Source: Paramacrobiotus metropolitanus (taxonomy: Eukaryota > Tardigrada > Eutardigrada > Parachela > Macrobiotidae). From it: a DNA stretch of 64,000 bases. Shown piece after piece: positions 35,509-47,378 of this stretch. The first letter of the stretch is position 1; each line of letters begins with the position of its first letter. A program made the position numbers and the translations under genes. The notes under the pieces were generated by a model that saw nothing but the letters and a program-made list of their open reading frames with translations, was not told the origin of the DNA and did not search any database. The stretch is from positions 310,001-374,000 of the forward strand of contig NW_026570268.1 in assembly GCF_019649055.1 (NCBI RefSeq), written 5' to 3'.

Positions 35509-38500
35509 CTAGAGAAGGGCCGCGGCGGCGAAATACAGCTGCACTAATACTTGCATGTGCTGCGGCAGACACGAGCGCCGGTCGCGGCTGCCCGGCTCCA
35601 GCACCAGCCACGACAGGTTGTTGTAGCTCTCCAGCACGTACCTGCACGCCAACACACATTTTTCTTAGTCATCGGCTACTTTTAACAACTAATTCCGCAA
35701 TTAATTAATTCTGACCATTTATTTATTAGGGAGGCAGTTGCATGGGCATGGAAAATCGCACTATATTACGAATTATTACTACATCCTACATGCAATTAAA
35801 TCAATTTTGCCAATTTTTTTAGCTGATTTATTGAAGAGATATTCGCAAAAAAATCGCTTTATATGCAAATTTATCTCCATCTACAACTCGATTTTTTTCC
35901 CGAATTATTGGCTGATTTATTAGAGAGATACGTAGAATATTCACACTACTAGTACTTTCTTTTCAGCTAAAAACTGGAATTTCTCCTTCTGGATTTACCA
36001 GAAGGATACTCTCAAAAAACTGATTTTTTTCCTAATTTCTGGCTGTTTTTTATACAGAAACAGTTTGCACTCACTTGAGGACATCGACGGTGAGGTTGGA
36101 GTCGAGAGGATGGGCGTGGCGCGAGTGGTGGGCGGAGTGGTAGACGTCGTCGCCCTGCAGCACGTTGGCGCTGTGGATGTGCAGCGCCGACTGCAAAATA
36201 ATACGAAAAATTAACATGATAACTGGAGAAACTGTATAAAAATGTAAATCAATTAAACAGAAATTAACAGAACATTTAGAATAAACTCCACACAACAAAT
36301 GGGAACGCACCATGAGGACGACCGGGCAGGAGGTCTCGTCCAGGTGGTCGTGCGCCGCAAAGAACCACCGCGGCACCGGTCCGGTGGGCGCCGTGCTGAC
36401 CAGATAGCCCACGGCCAGCGGCTGTTGCAGCAGCTGCCCCGGCTCATCCAGCGCCTCCATCATCCCGCCGCGGTGCAGCATCATCCCGCCGCCCTCCTTC
36501 AGCAGCAGCGGCGAGTGGCCCGCCCGCTCCACCGGGCGGGGACTGGTGGCGGGGGAGTTGCCGAAGTTGAAGAGATCCTTGAAGAGGTCCAGCTCGTCGC
36601 CCTGGTTGCCCTCGTCCCCCACCGGGAACTCGTCCGTCCCCAGGTGCCCGAACAGGTCCAGCTCATCACCCCCCAGGGTGGGCTCCTCGGCGTGGCCGGC
36701 GGTCAAGGATTGCGCTTGGGCGGTGGCGGAGGTGGGGAAGACGTACAGGTGGCTGCAGCTGGCGTCCTCGGGGCTGGAGAGAGGGCACAGGGACGCCGCG
36801 GTGGGGAGGCGGTCGTCGTGGGTGTAGGTGTCGGGCATGACGCGCAGGGAGGCCTCGGGTTGGAGGCTGACGAGGCAGGCGCTGAGGATGTTGGGCATCT
36901 CCTGGTTGGAGGCCAGCTTGCACTGGCCGCACATCTGCTTCAGCTGCTGGCCGGCGCGTGACAACGACTTCTTGCTCAACAGACTCGACCAACCTGCCGC
37001 ACAAAATGTAAGAATAAATTGCCGCAAACATGCAAGTAAAAACCAATTATTTACATATATGCTTCAATTCTACAAAAAATTAAATTTTGATTTTAAAACA
37101 TGAGTTATCAAAACAGAATACCTATCCACATTAATTTAAAAAAATCTACATAAAATCAGAATTAATTCGAGAGAAATTTAAAAATGCAATTAACACCGAT
37201 ATCGGTTCATTTGGGAGCAAATGAAACATGCAAAATAAAAGCAGCACTACATTATACATAAAAATGCAAAACATTTAAGTAAAACTTTAACTGTATTAAA
37301 ACACAATAAAAACGTGCACATCAAAGAAAATCTGCTAAATTAAAACATAAATAATGACCCAAGAATTCATTTTGAAACTCTACCGTTGAAGGAAACTAGA
37401 AACCGATTCAACATGCAAGTACACATGAAAATTAACCGGAGAGAATTTGTTTCCCACGGAGATGCTAACACATACGAGATGCTAACACATGCTAACTCGT
37501 ATCTAGCTAGCTGACTGACCTTTCAGTTCGCCGTGGCCCAGCCGGCCCATGCGGCCGATGACGATGCGGCAGGGATGCGTCAGTTGCGCCACGACGCCCA
37601 GAATGAAATCCCACAGGCGCACGAGGGAGTAGCGGATGACGCTCCAGCCTTTCTGGCGCGCCCTGCAACACAATTCCCATTCAAAAACCAACAGAAAAAA
37701 TAATACCAATAACTAAAAACAATAATAAATTAAATAGTACAAATAAAACATAAAATAAACTGCGTACACGTCGTTGGCCCAGACGTTCATGATCTGCGTC
37801 TCGAGGAGTTCCCCGCGGTCGTCGGTGCACGACACCACCAGCCAGCGCTGGTCCTCGGTGACGCAGTAGGCGAAGAACAACGCCTGGCTCTTCTCCTTGC
37901 CCTCCCCGCCCACCGTCTCCCCCTTCTCCCGCCGCCCCAGCAACACGTACGGCGGCGTGTACACCGTGGCGCAGCCGGCGCCGCGCTCCTCCATCCACTT
38001 CTTGAACGCCGTCGCCGGCCCGAATCCCGTCAGCATCTTAGCCGGGACACTGGGCTGCAGTTTCCTCCACCCTTGGGCGTACACACTCAACGCCAACGCC
38101 CGCAAATAATCCCCGTCGCCGTTGCGCTCCATCACGTCCTTCAGGGGGATCAGCTGCAGGACCACCGACTCGCGGAGGGTGTCGGGCAGGTTGCGGCACA
38201 GCTCCTGGTAGGCGCGGAGGAGGCCGACGCAGGCCAGCCGGTGGAGGGGCTCCAGACGGTGGGCGGTGCCGTAGGAGAAGGGGTCCAGCAGGTAGATGAC
38301 GATGACGGGGTGCGGGTCGTCGCGCTCGGGGTAGCCGGGGTCGAAGGGGTACTTGGGCAGCTCCTGGATCAGCACGTGCGTGCACACGCCCGCCAGCTGC
38401 GCCGCCGACGCCTCCACGCCGGGCGCCGAGGTGTCGGAGGCCGGGCCCTCGGCGAAGATTTTGGGCGGGGGCGGCAGCGGGGGCCGGAACAACTGGGCGA

Positions 38501-41500
38501 TGTTCTTGTCGTCGTGCTGGCGCTGGATGTGCGGCGCTGTACATACAACTTGTATAATTCACTTTCTACTTAATTGCTGATTAATTTCTAATTAATTTTA
38601 ATTTGATTGTCAAGGAATTCTACCAGATCAACTGCAATAACTCCTCATTTTATCTGAATTCATTTACTTTATCAAATTATAAAAATCCCCAAAAAATCAA
38701 CCTATTCAATTTCGACCGCAATTCTACTGGCTATAATTTTTTAGTACTCTGTACAGGACTAAAATTAATCCATTACCATTACATACAATTTAATACAAGG
38801 TTATGTATGTTTGCAAAAATGAACATTTCCAAAAAAATTACAATTCGGTTACAACAAGGTTGAGCGGCAAAAAAGAGGAGATAATTCTTTGGATAACGGT
38901 TAACGCACCCAGGCCGCGGCAGGTGGAGGCGTAGAGGCGCAGCCGCGAGGTCAGCGGGGAGTCGCCGATGTAGCGGAACCAGTCGTCCAGGTTGTCGATG
39001 GAGGGCTGGCGGTCGGGGGGCCGGCACACCTGCCAGATGCCGTCCTGCAGTTTCGGCATCGGCATGTGCCGTCCGTGGCCACATTGCTGCGCACAGTAGT
39101 CAATGTTACAAAACAGAAAAACAGCATCACAAGCAAGGAAATTCAATTTCTGCCTTAATTCTGGCTAACAATTCCATTTAATTTCAGACTAATCAATTCA
39201 ATTAATTTCCTTAATATCATCATATTCCCCATTTCCATATTGATCTTATGTTTCTGTAATCGCTCCTGTATATTGCACGGTTGTACATCCCGTTAACTGA
39301 ACAAGCGGGAAGTACTCTTAATTAACGATAATATTACTCGTATATAACTGCGAATTTTTTCGGTCAATCTGAACATCTTTCGAGCAGAACTACTCAATCT
39401 ATTTTTCAATTTTATTTAAGTACGCAGAACCGTCGGTAAGAAAAACAGACGCTGACGTAAAGAAAACTCTTATGTAGTCCGAAATAATTTATGCATTTTG
39501 CATCTAGTTATGATGAATACCTACGAAATTTCATTTATTTCGCACGTACGTAATTACATACAGAAACCATTCTAGCCGTGTGCACGGCTGCGTATGCGTA
39601 GTGCGTACCTCGTAGGATTTGGACAGATCGCGGAAGAAATTCTTGACCGCCCCGCGCACATAATCCCCCTCGGGCGTCACGACGGCGTAGACTACGTCCT
39701 TCTTGCCGCCGAAGGGCTCCAGCCCCATGACCTCCCAGTGGCCCCACACCGAGGGCGCGCACAGCACGCGCTCCTTCTCCAGGCCCATCAACCAGGCCGG
39801 GACGGCCAGCGGCTCCTTCTGCTCCTCCATCACCTCCTTGTCGGCGAAGCGCAAGAAGTCCTTCCAGGTCAGCGGGCCCTCCACGGTGAAGACCTTGTCC
39901 CACAGGCGCGTCTGTCGGCGCACCTGCACGGCCTCCTGCAGGATGGGCTGCAGGGTGCGGTGGGCGCGCATGGCCTCGGCGTGGCTGTGCACGTTGTGGC
40001 ACAGGCGGAACCAGGGGTGCAGCGGCGGACTGGGCGGCAGGGCGCCCGCCACGACGCCGGGACCGCGCCGGCACATGGACAGCACCACGGCGCACACGCG
40101 GTTCATCTCCTCCAGCTGCAGCTGCACGTTAGACTTCGGCAAAATCATCGGCGACATCTAGCGGGATAATTTTTAACTTTTCAAATTATGTTTTAAAGAT
40201 AATTTTGTATACAGGTTTCCCAATTTATTTCGATTTTTATATATGCATATACATTTTTTCCAATTTTTTTCCAGTTTTTAGAATTTCATTCCGATTTTAC
40301 TGTTATGTAAACCGCCTTCGACATTTTCGGCCAAATCTATCAGACTGATTTTCAGTTCCCTACACTTTCAGTTTTATGTTTTTTGTATAATTTTCTATAA
40401 TTTTACTTTTCTCTGTCCTATAAGTATATACTTTTCTATACTTTTTATAATTATAATAGTTTTAAAATATAACAGCAGTTAGTTAGTATATTTTCAGTTT
40501 TTGTTACAGTATTCATTTGCCATGTGGCATGTTGCCGGTCGTATATCACATGCAAGCGTAGAGCAGTGGTCTGTGGCGTCCATAAATACGTTCTAGTTGC
40601 AGACTTAACAAGTGTTTCATGTCAACTGCCTTCGATATATCCGGCGATATTTATAGAAATAATTTTTAACGTCTGGTATACGGTATACCCGTATAGTTTT
40701 GTGAAATACTTTGTACTGAAAAACATGTTTTGTGAAAAAACATCATCATGTATGTACAGAGTACGTACTTCCTGGTTTATATGCAGATTTTAAATCTTTC
40801 TAGTCGATATTTTGTTCTGCCATTTGCACATGAACCACCATCGACATTATCGGCGCGAAATGTACCTGGTGCTGCTGCTGGTTAATGGGCACGGGCGCGG
40901 TGAAGAAGCCCGGGTGCAGGTTGCTCATGGTCAAGAAGGGATTGCTCATCTGGTGTTTCAGCAGGGACGCCGTGGCGGCGGACAAGCGATTGACGACGCG
41001 CTTCTGCTCCGGATTCAAGCTGACCTCCAGGAATTCGCTCAGCGCCGGCTTCCGCCGCGCCACCATGTTCTCCGCGATCCCCGTGATGTCCAGCTCGTCC
41101 TCCGCGAACAGGCCCGCGCCGTAGGACAACCTCCGGTTCATCACGGCGCTGAAGCCGCAACTGCACTTGAACGCCGGCTCTTCGGCGCCTACAAGCAAAT
41201 TCGAAATCACCATTTTGAACAGTCCAAATCCACATTTCATGCACATACTGTACTGCTTTAATTAATTATTCATATTTCATTTGATTTCTTCGGTTATGAC
41301 AGAAAAAAATCAGTTTTTATTTTTAAATATTTGCAAAATAAAATGTAAAATAAAATTCATTCTTCTTTAATTTTCTTTTGTTTATATAAACTGTCGATTT
41401 AAATTCTTACCTAACAGCATCGTCCCGTCGCTGCGCACCGTCATATTGCATACACACAGCGGACAGGCGGCGAAATTCTTATCGACGAACAGATTCATCA

Positions 41501-44500
41501 GCGTATCGCCCATCAGCACGTTGAAGAGCAGTGCCTGGATCTCCGGGAGCTGCAGCGCCTGGCTGTTGGGCGACTGCAGGGGGAAGGGCATGCGCGGGGG
41601 GTACACGGGGGGCCGGAACTCGGGCGGACTGAACACCGGCATCCGCGGCGACTTGACGCTGCCGCTGTTCTTGGCGCCGCTGCGTTTCGACGGAGTCGGC
41701 GCCGGCGGCGGCACCGGGCGCACCGTGTGCTGGAAGCGCGGCCCGAAGCGCCACACCGGCTCGTAGGCCAGCCGTTCCACACTGCTGGCCAGCGCCACCG
41801 GGAACAGCGCGCTGGGGAAGTCGCGGATCACGGAGTAGCGCGCCGCCGACACGTTGTGCGCCGGCGGGAGCTGCAGGTCCAACACGGGCTTCTTCTCCAC
41901 CGGCGCGATGCTGAGCACCGCCGGGGTGTCTTCCGGGACGTCCGGGTGACCCGGGAGCTCCAGCGGGGAACTGATGGGGTGGGTCTCCAATGACGGAGGT
42001 GTCGGGAACATCTTGGACCACTCCACCGTGGCGGGTTTGGGCGCGGTGCGTTCGACGGTCTCCTTCGGGACCGTCTCCGATAAAACGGTCGTATTCGACA
42101 CCACCGTGTCTTCATCGATGGTCTTGGGCGTCGGGTCGACGTTCTCCTTGGGAGGAGGTCCATCTCCGAGAGGAGATTGTGGAGTTTGCGGCGTTTGGGT
42201 CCGATGGGCTCCCAGTCGTCGTTGACGGCGTCGCTCAGCGCGAACCCGTCGCTGTCCTCGTCGGGCAGAGCGAGGCAAGGCCGCTTTAATGGAAGTTGGC
42301 GCGCGGGGGAATCGGTGGTCTCGGAAGACAGGCTGCTGCTGTGGAAGGCCACCTGGGGGGTGGGTACTGCTGGGGAAGGCTGCACGGGGGCGGGGGAGGG
42401 TTCCGGGAGGGCCGAACGCGGCGCGGCCATGTTGGAGCGCGGAGTCTTGGGGAAGGGGGTGGCCGGAGTGGTCGGCGAGGTGTCGGAGGTGTCCATGGAG
42501 GACGCTGGCGAGGAGACGGGAGAAACCTACAGAAAATAATTGACTAACAATAAATCAACGGGAAAATCACCAACTTACAACTACGAAAAAGAATAAGCAG
42601 ACAATAATGTACAAAATAAATGACAACAGACAAGCAAAAACAATATAATAATATTCTTATATTACACAGTTAAAACGTTGATAACACAACACGCACCTGC
42701 ACAACACTCCCCAGTTGGCTCTGCGGTGTCGCCGGCATCCGCCCGTAACTGGCCCCGGGCGACAGCATCCCGAAGACATGCCGTCGCGCCGGCGGCACCG
42801 AGCCCGGCTGTCTTATCATCCCTCCAGGGATGACCTTTCGCGGTGATCCATTCTCCATTAAAATCCCACCGAGGTGATTGCGTTTGTGGAAACTGCCGGA
42901 TTTCTGCGCCCGGAAGTGTTCGTTCAGTCCCTGTTGATCGTGACGCGGCTGCTCCTTTGCCTTGATCTTCATGGCCATCAGCCCCAGTCCCTGCGCGTTG
43001 TAACTGGACGGGCTGGACACCGGGCTGGTGGCGCGTTGGGAGACGAACTCCGCCGTGTTCCCGGCGCTGCGGCAGGCCTCGCACTCGCAGTGCTTGCGGT
43101 CCGCCGGGTCGGCCAGCTCGTTGACGCACAAGGCGGAGACCTTCTCGGTGATGGGCCGGGTCTTGACGAACTCCTCGAAGATCCCTTGCAGCAGCTTCCC
43201 GACGCCCTCCTGCTCGAACTTCCCCTTGGCCAACGGGAGACCGCCTAAACCGCACCGACGGGCGCCCATCCGGGGTCTTCTCCGCCCCCGATCCATCGGA
43301 CTGTTGACCGAGTCGGAGGGCACCAGCACTGGCCACCCGGAGGCGCTCTTCCCCTCGGCGGCGGCCTTCATCACGCGCTCCAGCCGCTCATCATCCACCA
43401 GCAGGACAAACGACGACGGATACCACATGCGCGTGCCGCTGACGACGACCTCCACGAAGCAGACGGGCGGCGACGGGGCCCCGCCACGGGAGCCGTTCTT
43501 ATCGGGGCTGGAGGCGGTGGAGTTCGGGGGGTTGGGGGTGTCGGGCGCGGGGCTGGGGGCGGACACCGCGGGGTTGGGGGAGGGGCCGGGGGTCATGGCG
43601 GCGATGGAGGCATCGCGGGGGCTGTAGTGGGCGGAACTGCCGCCGCGGGGGGTCGGCGGCTCGCCGTTGAGGGACAGCGGGGCGGTGGGGAGCTCCAGCG
43701 GGAAGTACTGCTTCCAGTGCGCCAGTAAATCCCGCGATTTCTCGCTGGAGATGGTCTTCCCGGTCAGCACCCCGCCGAGCCCGTAGGGACACAGGATCAC
43801 TGCGAAAGACAAACGGGAAGCACGTCAGACTAATGACAGAGCATTGGGGAATTACACCCGATTAAAAATAGATCAATAACTGTGAGGAAATCTATAAAGA
43901 GATGTGTTTCCGGCTGCGAGTGTTGTTAATGCCGGTGTTTAGCGGGCGCATTGATTGCAGCGGCGTATTGATACCTGTGAGTTTGGCGTTGCCGCTGGTC
44001 TGCAGCAGCGTGTGGCCAATGTGCGCCTTGGTGAGACGGAGCAGCGGCGGATGCATGCGCACGTCCACCGTAGTGCAGACGGTGCTGTCGCCGTGCAGGA
44101 AGAACTCGAAGGCGTACGAGTACCGGAAGCTGCAATCAAATCACACATTTTTCCATCCGCAATCACTGTCTTCAGAATTATTACTGTATCACAATTTTTT
44201 ACAAAGTGTCTAATTTATTTCTGATCTTCTCCAAGATGGTTATAAGAGCAGCGGAAGCTGTATCTATGTTTCTGCAGTACTTTGCATCGGCAACTGATTT
44301 AAAAACTCTTTTCTTATGTGCACAGATTTGGTTAAATCGGTCACATCTGTTGATCTGTAAATCCAGTTTTTAAAACGCATCTAATTATCATCGACGTACC
44401 TTCGATCAGAGGCTGGCATGTGCGCTTCCCGCGGCTGGATGAACCAGCGTCCGAGACGCACGTATTTTTGCGACAAAAGACACCTGCGACAAGCAGAGTT

Positions 44501-46011
44501 ATTTCGCTACGCAAAACGCACACTGGTGGAAGAAGATGCGACTCACCGTTCAATGAGAGTGTGCAGCGCGCGGAAGAGCAGGACACGGCACTCGTACACC
44601 AGTCCGTTCTCCCAGCTGCCGCTTTCTTCATCTGACAACAAAAGAACACTCTCAATATTATAACAGCGGGAATATCGTTCATTTCTATTCAAATACCATT
44701 TAAATGGCACTTTTCATAATATTTATTATAATTCGTAAAGATCTTCTAAAAAACCAAACAGTTCATCAAGATTGCGAGTGCGGGCACAAAATGGCACTTT
44801 TTCAACGGGTATGACTCAAAAGGAGTCGTATTTCAGCGTAAATGTCGGCTAATTTATTTAGCATTACTTGAACGGAATAAATTATGTACTGCAGGCGAAA
44901 ATATTCTGCAATATTATATGCAGCTTGCGAGGAAGAATAAGCCCTGCAGCGAGAATAGAACTGCTCAACTGACCGATGAGTTCGGGCTCGAGGAGCTGCA
45001 TGAGATCGGGCTCCTCGCCGTACCAGAAGACCCACAGCTTCTTGCTGGCGCCGGCGCTGGAGGCGGCGGCCGCGCTGCCGGCGGCGAAGGGCGGGGGCGC
45101 GTGGGGCGCCACGGCGGGGGTGGGGGGCAGGAGGCTGGTGCGCTTCCAGGCGGTCAGCAGGTTGGCGGCCAGGCAGCGCCCGTACGACACCAGCACCGGG
45201 TCGGCCAGACTCAGGCCCTCCAGGTCGGCGTCGCGCCCGCAGGCCGACGCGGGGGCCATGCCGCTGCCGGCCAGGCCGAAGCGCTTCCACTGCAGCCCGT
45301 GCAGCTCCGTCTGCAACAGCAACACTCACAATGTAAGCACATTTTATACGCATTTTATAACAACGATCTTCCATTACAAATTATTTTATGAAATTATCGA
45401 ACAGCCTTTACACAGACTAAAATGTTTTCCAACATTTTATTCTTCATATGCTACTCTTCAAATTCAACAGGAACTTCCAATATTTCGCAAGAACTGTTTT
45501 TTATATCAATGTTTTAATAACAGATTTATTTTTCACACTTGTCAAAACGACGTTTCAAGACGCTCGGATATTTTTTAACATTTGTGTTATTCACAATTTA
45601 ATCATCTTTAAGTTTTCAAGCAAGGATTCCAGCAAGAAAGTCTAATTCGTACAAAAGAACTAATTCGTACATTTCCATTTTATAACAACATTATTTCATT
45701 TTCAAAACTGCCAATCAGCGCTTTAAAAGGGTAAAATATCTTAAAGAGAGTTTTAAAAGTATTCAAATATTAGTTCCAGGTTGTCAGGCGAGGTCCAGCA
45801 ATTCAGAAATCGTTTTTTTCGTCTATTATTTTTAAAACTGTCAGGCACCGATTCCGGAGAATCCAGTATTCTTAGGTATTATTTTAGGCAATAATCAATA
45901 TGATTTTCAAAAACTAATGCTAGAGCGACTCACAAGCGCGAAGACGTTGGTGTGGCAGTTGGTCAAACTAGCCCCGTTGGTGGCCACGGCGGGGCTCGTC
46001 ATGTTCAGCAT
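35509..46011 (-). CDS. MED13: Mediator complex subunit 13 (MED13), kinase-module subunit
   Basis: Exons, minus strand: 46011-45934, 45310-44974, 44631-44547, 44483-44400, 44129-43975, 43799-42697, 42526-41411 (possibly split at 42226/42147), 41188-40866, 40157-39609, 39086-38909, 38536-37768, 37662-37520, 36993-36311, 36190-36075, 35641-35509 (TAG). About 1920 residues; the start may be 46002. Seen: N-terminal [56 protein letters not shown], a Cys-rich pair (CPLCVCNM and [11 protein letters not shown]), [72 protein letters not shown] and [16 protein letters not shown]. These line up along the whole MED13/MED13L family. Known: MED13 links the CDK8-cyclin C-MED12 module to core Mediator and has an Argonaute-like fold. 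One in-exon frame change is discussed in the findings. Confidence 0.95.
39489..39559 (-). repeat. Solitary partial monomer of the 124-bp satellite in a MED13 intron
   Basis: Read on the minus strand, this about 71-bp stretch matches the SBNO-intron satellite: GAAATTTCGTAGGTATTC followed by ATCATAACTAGATGC and AAAATGCATAA. The ATCATAACTAGATGC variant is the type found only near the right end of the array (about 15030 and 15530). It lies between MED13 exons 9 and 10, 24 kb from the array. Confidence 0.85.
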
Positions 46012-47378
46012 CGTTGCAACCACGGGGGTTTTCAAACGGCAGGAAGGACGGGCCTTCCGCGGGACGACTCTAGTCAGCCGCCATCGCTCTACACTGTCCG
46101 TCCACACTGCTCAACAGCACTCCAAACGACAGATCATAGCACTCTAATCACGCCAGCCAAATAATAATCTCGCCACTGACGCACTCACACAAACACAATT
46201 CCCCGCTAACGAACACTGTCTCGCGGCGACGAAAATCACCCTCCAGGAAGCAGATCAACAAACCCAGGCCAGGAAGGGATCGGGGCTAGATTACACGGTA
46301 ATCATCATTATCCGCCAATTATCCACTCTTCAACATGTATCAACACAGTCAGGGATTCAGGCCCGATTAATCAACATTATTGCGCTCCACAGCACGTCCC
46401 TCGTCAAGCAGCGTTTACGCACGTTACGCTGAGCGGGATGAAGCTAATTTCTTATCCAAGGTACAACGGGATGATTGGAGCGACGGAAAGAAACCCAACA
46501 CATACATTCATATCGTTATTCGTTGGCTGTGATCGCTCTTCGCTTGTCAGCCTAAGTGCCTCAATTAGCTAAGGGGAAAGAACTGTTTTTACTCTGCGTA
46601 CACTGCGTACTGCGTGTGTGTGGGAAAGAACTGGGTAGAGAGAGTGTGTGTATGGACGTACGAGTGCGTGCGTACATTCCGAATGGAATACCAGCGTACA
46701 AATCGGCTTTGCACTTTACGCTCTCTTTCAACGCTCCAGCAATTCAGCCTGCGTTGCCTTTGCCAGATTAGAGAGCGAGAGAGAGAAATGGTGTTATGCA
46801 TGCGGGGCCGGCTTTAAATTTGTGTGACCAATCACCTGGCGCGACGCCGCCAGGTGATTGGTGCGTTGGCGGTCTGATAAAATCGGATCACGTTCGAACC
46901 GCACGCCTGCTCCATATGCGGATAAACGGTCGCCGACACGAGCTTAAGCGGCCTGCCAATAGGCCCAATACCGCACTGTGCGATATGCCCCCGTTGCGCC
47001 GTACCTCACTGCTACCCGCATCATAACCCGGCTGAACTGCACAAGTCGCTGTTGGCAGTTTATTATTTCCCGTTAGACAGTACAGAAATATGGCAGCGTT
47101 GCGCTGTACCACTAAAGCTACCGGCATAACCCGGCGGCACAACAAAAATCCCTGTTGACAGAATACTATTTCCCATTACACGGTACAGAGATGTGACCCC
47201 ATTCGGCCAAAAACAAGAACACGCCATTCAAAAACCCCATTCCTCTGCGACGCTTTAGATCAGTTATCAACAACCATAAGCAACCATTGGAAAAAAAATC
47301 ATGAAACCTTTCATACCGTGAATTGTACTTGTCCAGCATTATTCGAATTTCGAGCAAAAGAAGGAAAAGAAGAAAGGA
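46012..47378. other. MED13 upstream region and 3' flank of the next gene
   Basis: No exon supported. Contains a perfect hairpin (separate entry), a GT-rich stretch near 46612-46665, and a two-copy about 105-bp diverged direct repeat at about 46985-47190 (CATAACCCGG at 47022 and 47124, each followed by CTGTTG and TATTTCCC phrases). The MED13 promoter should lie in its left part; no TATA box was recognised. Confidence 0.5.
46827..46862. promoter_or_regulatory. Perfect 15-bp stem inverted repeat with CCAAT and E-box motifs
   Basis: ACCAATCACCTGGCG (46827-46841) pairs exactly with CGCCAGGTGATTGGT (46848-46862) around a 6-base loop. Each arm holds a CCAAT box and a CACCTG E-box. It is about 0.8 kb upstream of the MED13 start. 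A regulatory role is inference; it might also be a relic of a transposon end. Confidence 0.45.

Noticed and set aside
36299-38573. Long plus-strand open frames opposite MED13 exons
   Set aside because: The minus strand matches MED13 over its full length; the plus-strand frames are composition artefacts.
46880-46900. tRNA B-box-like GTTCGAACC
   Set aside because: No matching A box or cloverleaf around it.
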